From: Archaeoglobaceae archaeon
GTDB taxonomy: Archaea; Halobacteriota; Archaeoglobi; Archaeoglobales; Archaeoglobaceae
Assembly: GCA_015520485.1 (NCBI GenBank)
Contig: WAPX01000059.1
Span: 1 to 64,000, forward strand
Direction: 5' to 3'
DNA: 64,000 nucleotides
The translations under genes were made by a program, and so were the position numbers. The stretch's first letter is position 1; the number at the start of each line of letters is the position of its first letter. Shown one piece after another: positions 63,551-64,000 of the stretch. The notes below the pieces were generated by a model, which saw only the letters and a list, made by a program, of their open reading frames with translations, did no database searches and was not told the origin of the DNA.

Positions 63551-63907
63551 TTAGCCCCTGTAAGCCTCTCCAAAATCGAACTGTATTTCCTGACTTATAA
63601 CTTCTCCGATTTCTCCGAGCAGGTTAACAAACCTCTGATAGGAGTTCACAAAGCTCACGACGCACTCCATACTGTTCAACTTACTCTGGATCTCACTCAG
63701 CTCGTTGACGAGCTGTTCATCCATTTCTCCGCTGAGCTGCATGGCCATGAACTCTCTCTGTTTCTCCTGAAACACGGCAAGAAGTCTCTGAGCTTCATCG
63801 TCTTCCTTCAAAACATTCTCTTTCTCGATAAAATCCCTATACTCTTCCGAATTCAAAATTGCTTCCGCAAGAGCCAGAGCTTTTTCCCTAACATCTTCCG
63901 ATACCAT
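63551..63907 (-). CDS. YlbF/YmcA-family protein
   Basis: 118 residues from ATG 63907, with AAGGTG upstream. All-helical: VREKALALAEAILNSEEYRDF, DEAQRLLAVFQEKQREFMAM and MECVVSFVNSYQRFVNLLGEI match the Com_YlbF fold. In Bacillus, relatives act with RNase Y in RNA turnover and biofilm/competence; archaeal members have no settled role. Divergent from a possible gene at the right edge. Confidence 0.8.
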   Translation of the reverse strand: MVSEDVREKALALAEAILNSEEYRDFIEKENVLKEDDEAQRLLAVFQEKQREFMAMQLSGEMDEQLVNELSEIQSKLNSMECVVSFVNSYQRFVNLLGEIGEVISQEIQFDFGEAYRG

Positions 63908-63971
63908 TTTCCACACCTTGGTTGTTCCGGGCTGTTTTTCATACTATTTTAAGTTTCCGGATGAACAGGTG

Positions 63972-64000
63972 ATGGTGCTGACAAGGATATGCAGGAGTAA
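63972..64000 (+). CDS. Possible gene start at the right edge
   Basis: ATG 63972 (or GTG 63975) follows ACAGGTG and opens a frame (MVLTRICRS) to the edge. Too short to identify. A TATA-like TATTTTAAG at about 63946-63954 would suit it. Confidence 0.3.

Noticed and set aside
1-64000. tRNA or rRNA genes
   Set aside because: I scanned the intergenic regions for cloverleaf parts (GGTTCGAATCC-type T-loops) and found none; a covariance search would be decisive.

Overview
The window is archaeal and most likely from Archaeoglobales (an Archaeoglobus, Geoglobus or Ferroglobus relative). The reasons are a euryarchaeal ribosomal-protein superoperon, phosphoseryl-tRNA synthetase (SepS), formyltransferase Ftr and an SHMT of the tetrahydromethanopterin type, F420-0 glutamyl ligase CofE, HdrABC, a DsrC protein ending in the two-cysteine arm, form III RuBisCO, Ku plus an ATP-dependent ligase, and archaeal promoters (TATA boxes, GGAGGTGA-type Shine-Dalgarno sites). 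Species assignment is inference; no rRNA or tRNA gene was found.

Layout. 1-16,700: two divergent blocks form an [FeFe]-hydrogenase locus. On the minus strand hdrA-hdrC-hdrB-mvhD-hydA would encode a heterodisulfide-reductase-type complex whose hydrogenase is an [FeFe] enzyme instead of the usual [NiFe] MvhAG. Divergently, hydG, a small unknown gene, hydF, an SHMT, a compact Mer-like protein and a small radical SAM protein overlap in one unit. It converges on a minus-strand unit hydF2-aspA-cofE-DHPS. 16,860-32,850: a membrane protein, cmk, EMC3/DUF106, secY, then 23 genes of the spc/S10 ribosomal superoperon (uL15 to uL3, with RNase P Rpp29) and a SPOUT methyltransferase. 32,960-39,460: NapH-like ferredoxin, ftr, Ku, DNA ligase, an AT-rich relic region, pyrG, a Trm112-like protein. 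39,500-49,970: ilvD, methyltransferase, eS6, dsrC, HD phosphohydrolase, cas1-cas2-cas6 without effector or array, wHTH regulator, TrmO, SepS, HEAT protein. 50,060-59,370: LivM/LivH, CbiA-type amidase, RpoP, phosphohexomutase, then a secretion island with signal peptidase and two paralogous TasA/DUF1102-like exported proteins. 59,500-64,000: decayed insertion sequences, zinc ribbon, Trm56, form III RuBisCO, a YlbF-family protein.

The most interesting system is the first 16.7 kb. HdrABC-MvhD with HydA suggests an H2-linked flavin-based bifurcating enzyme in an archaeon. The maturation genes sit with enzymes that make exactly what the azadithiolate bridge of the H-cluster needs: serine to a C1-pterin carrier (SHMT, Mer-like fold) and ammonia from aspartate (aspartase). 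HydE was not found here. HydA lacks its N-terminal [2Fe-2S] cysteines, HydG has a shifted auxiliary-cluster cysteine, and a second HydF has lost its histidine ligands, so this machinery differs in several points from the bacterial one. At least four relics of one IS family mark the AT-rich gaps.
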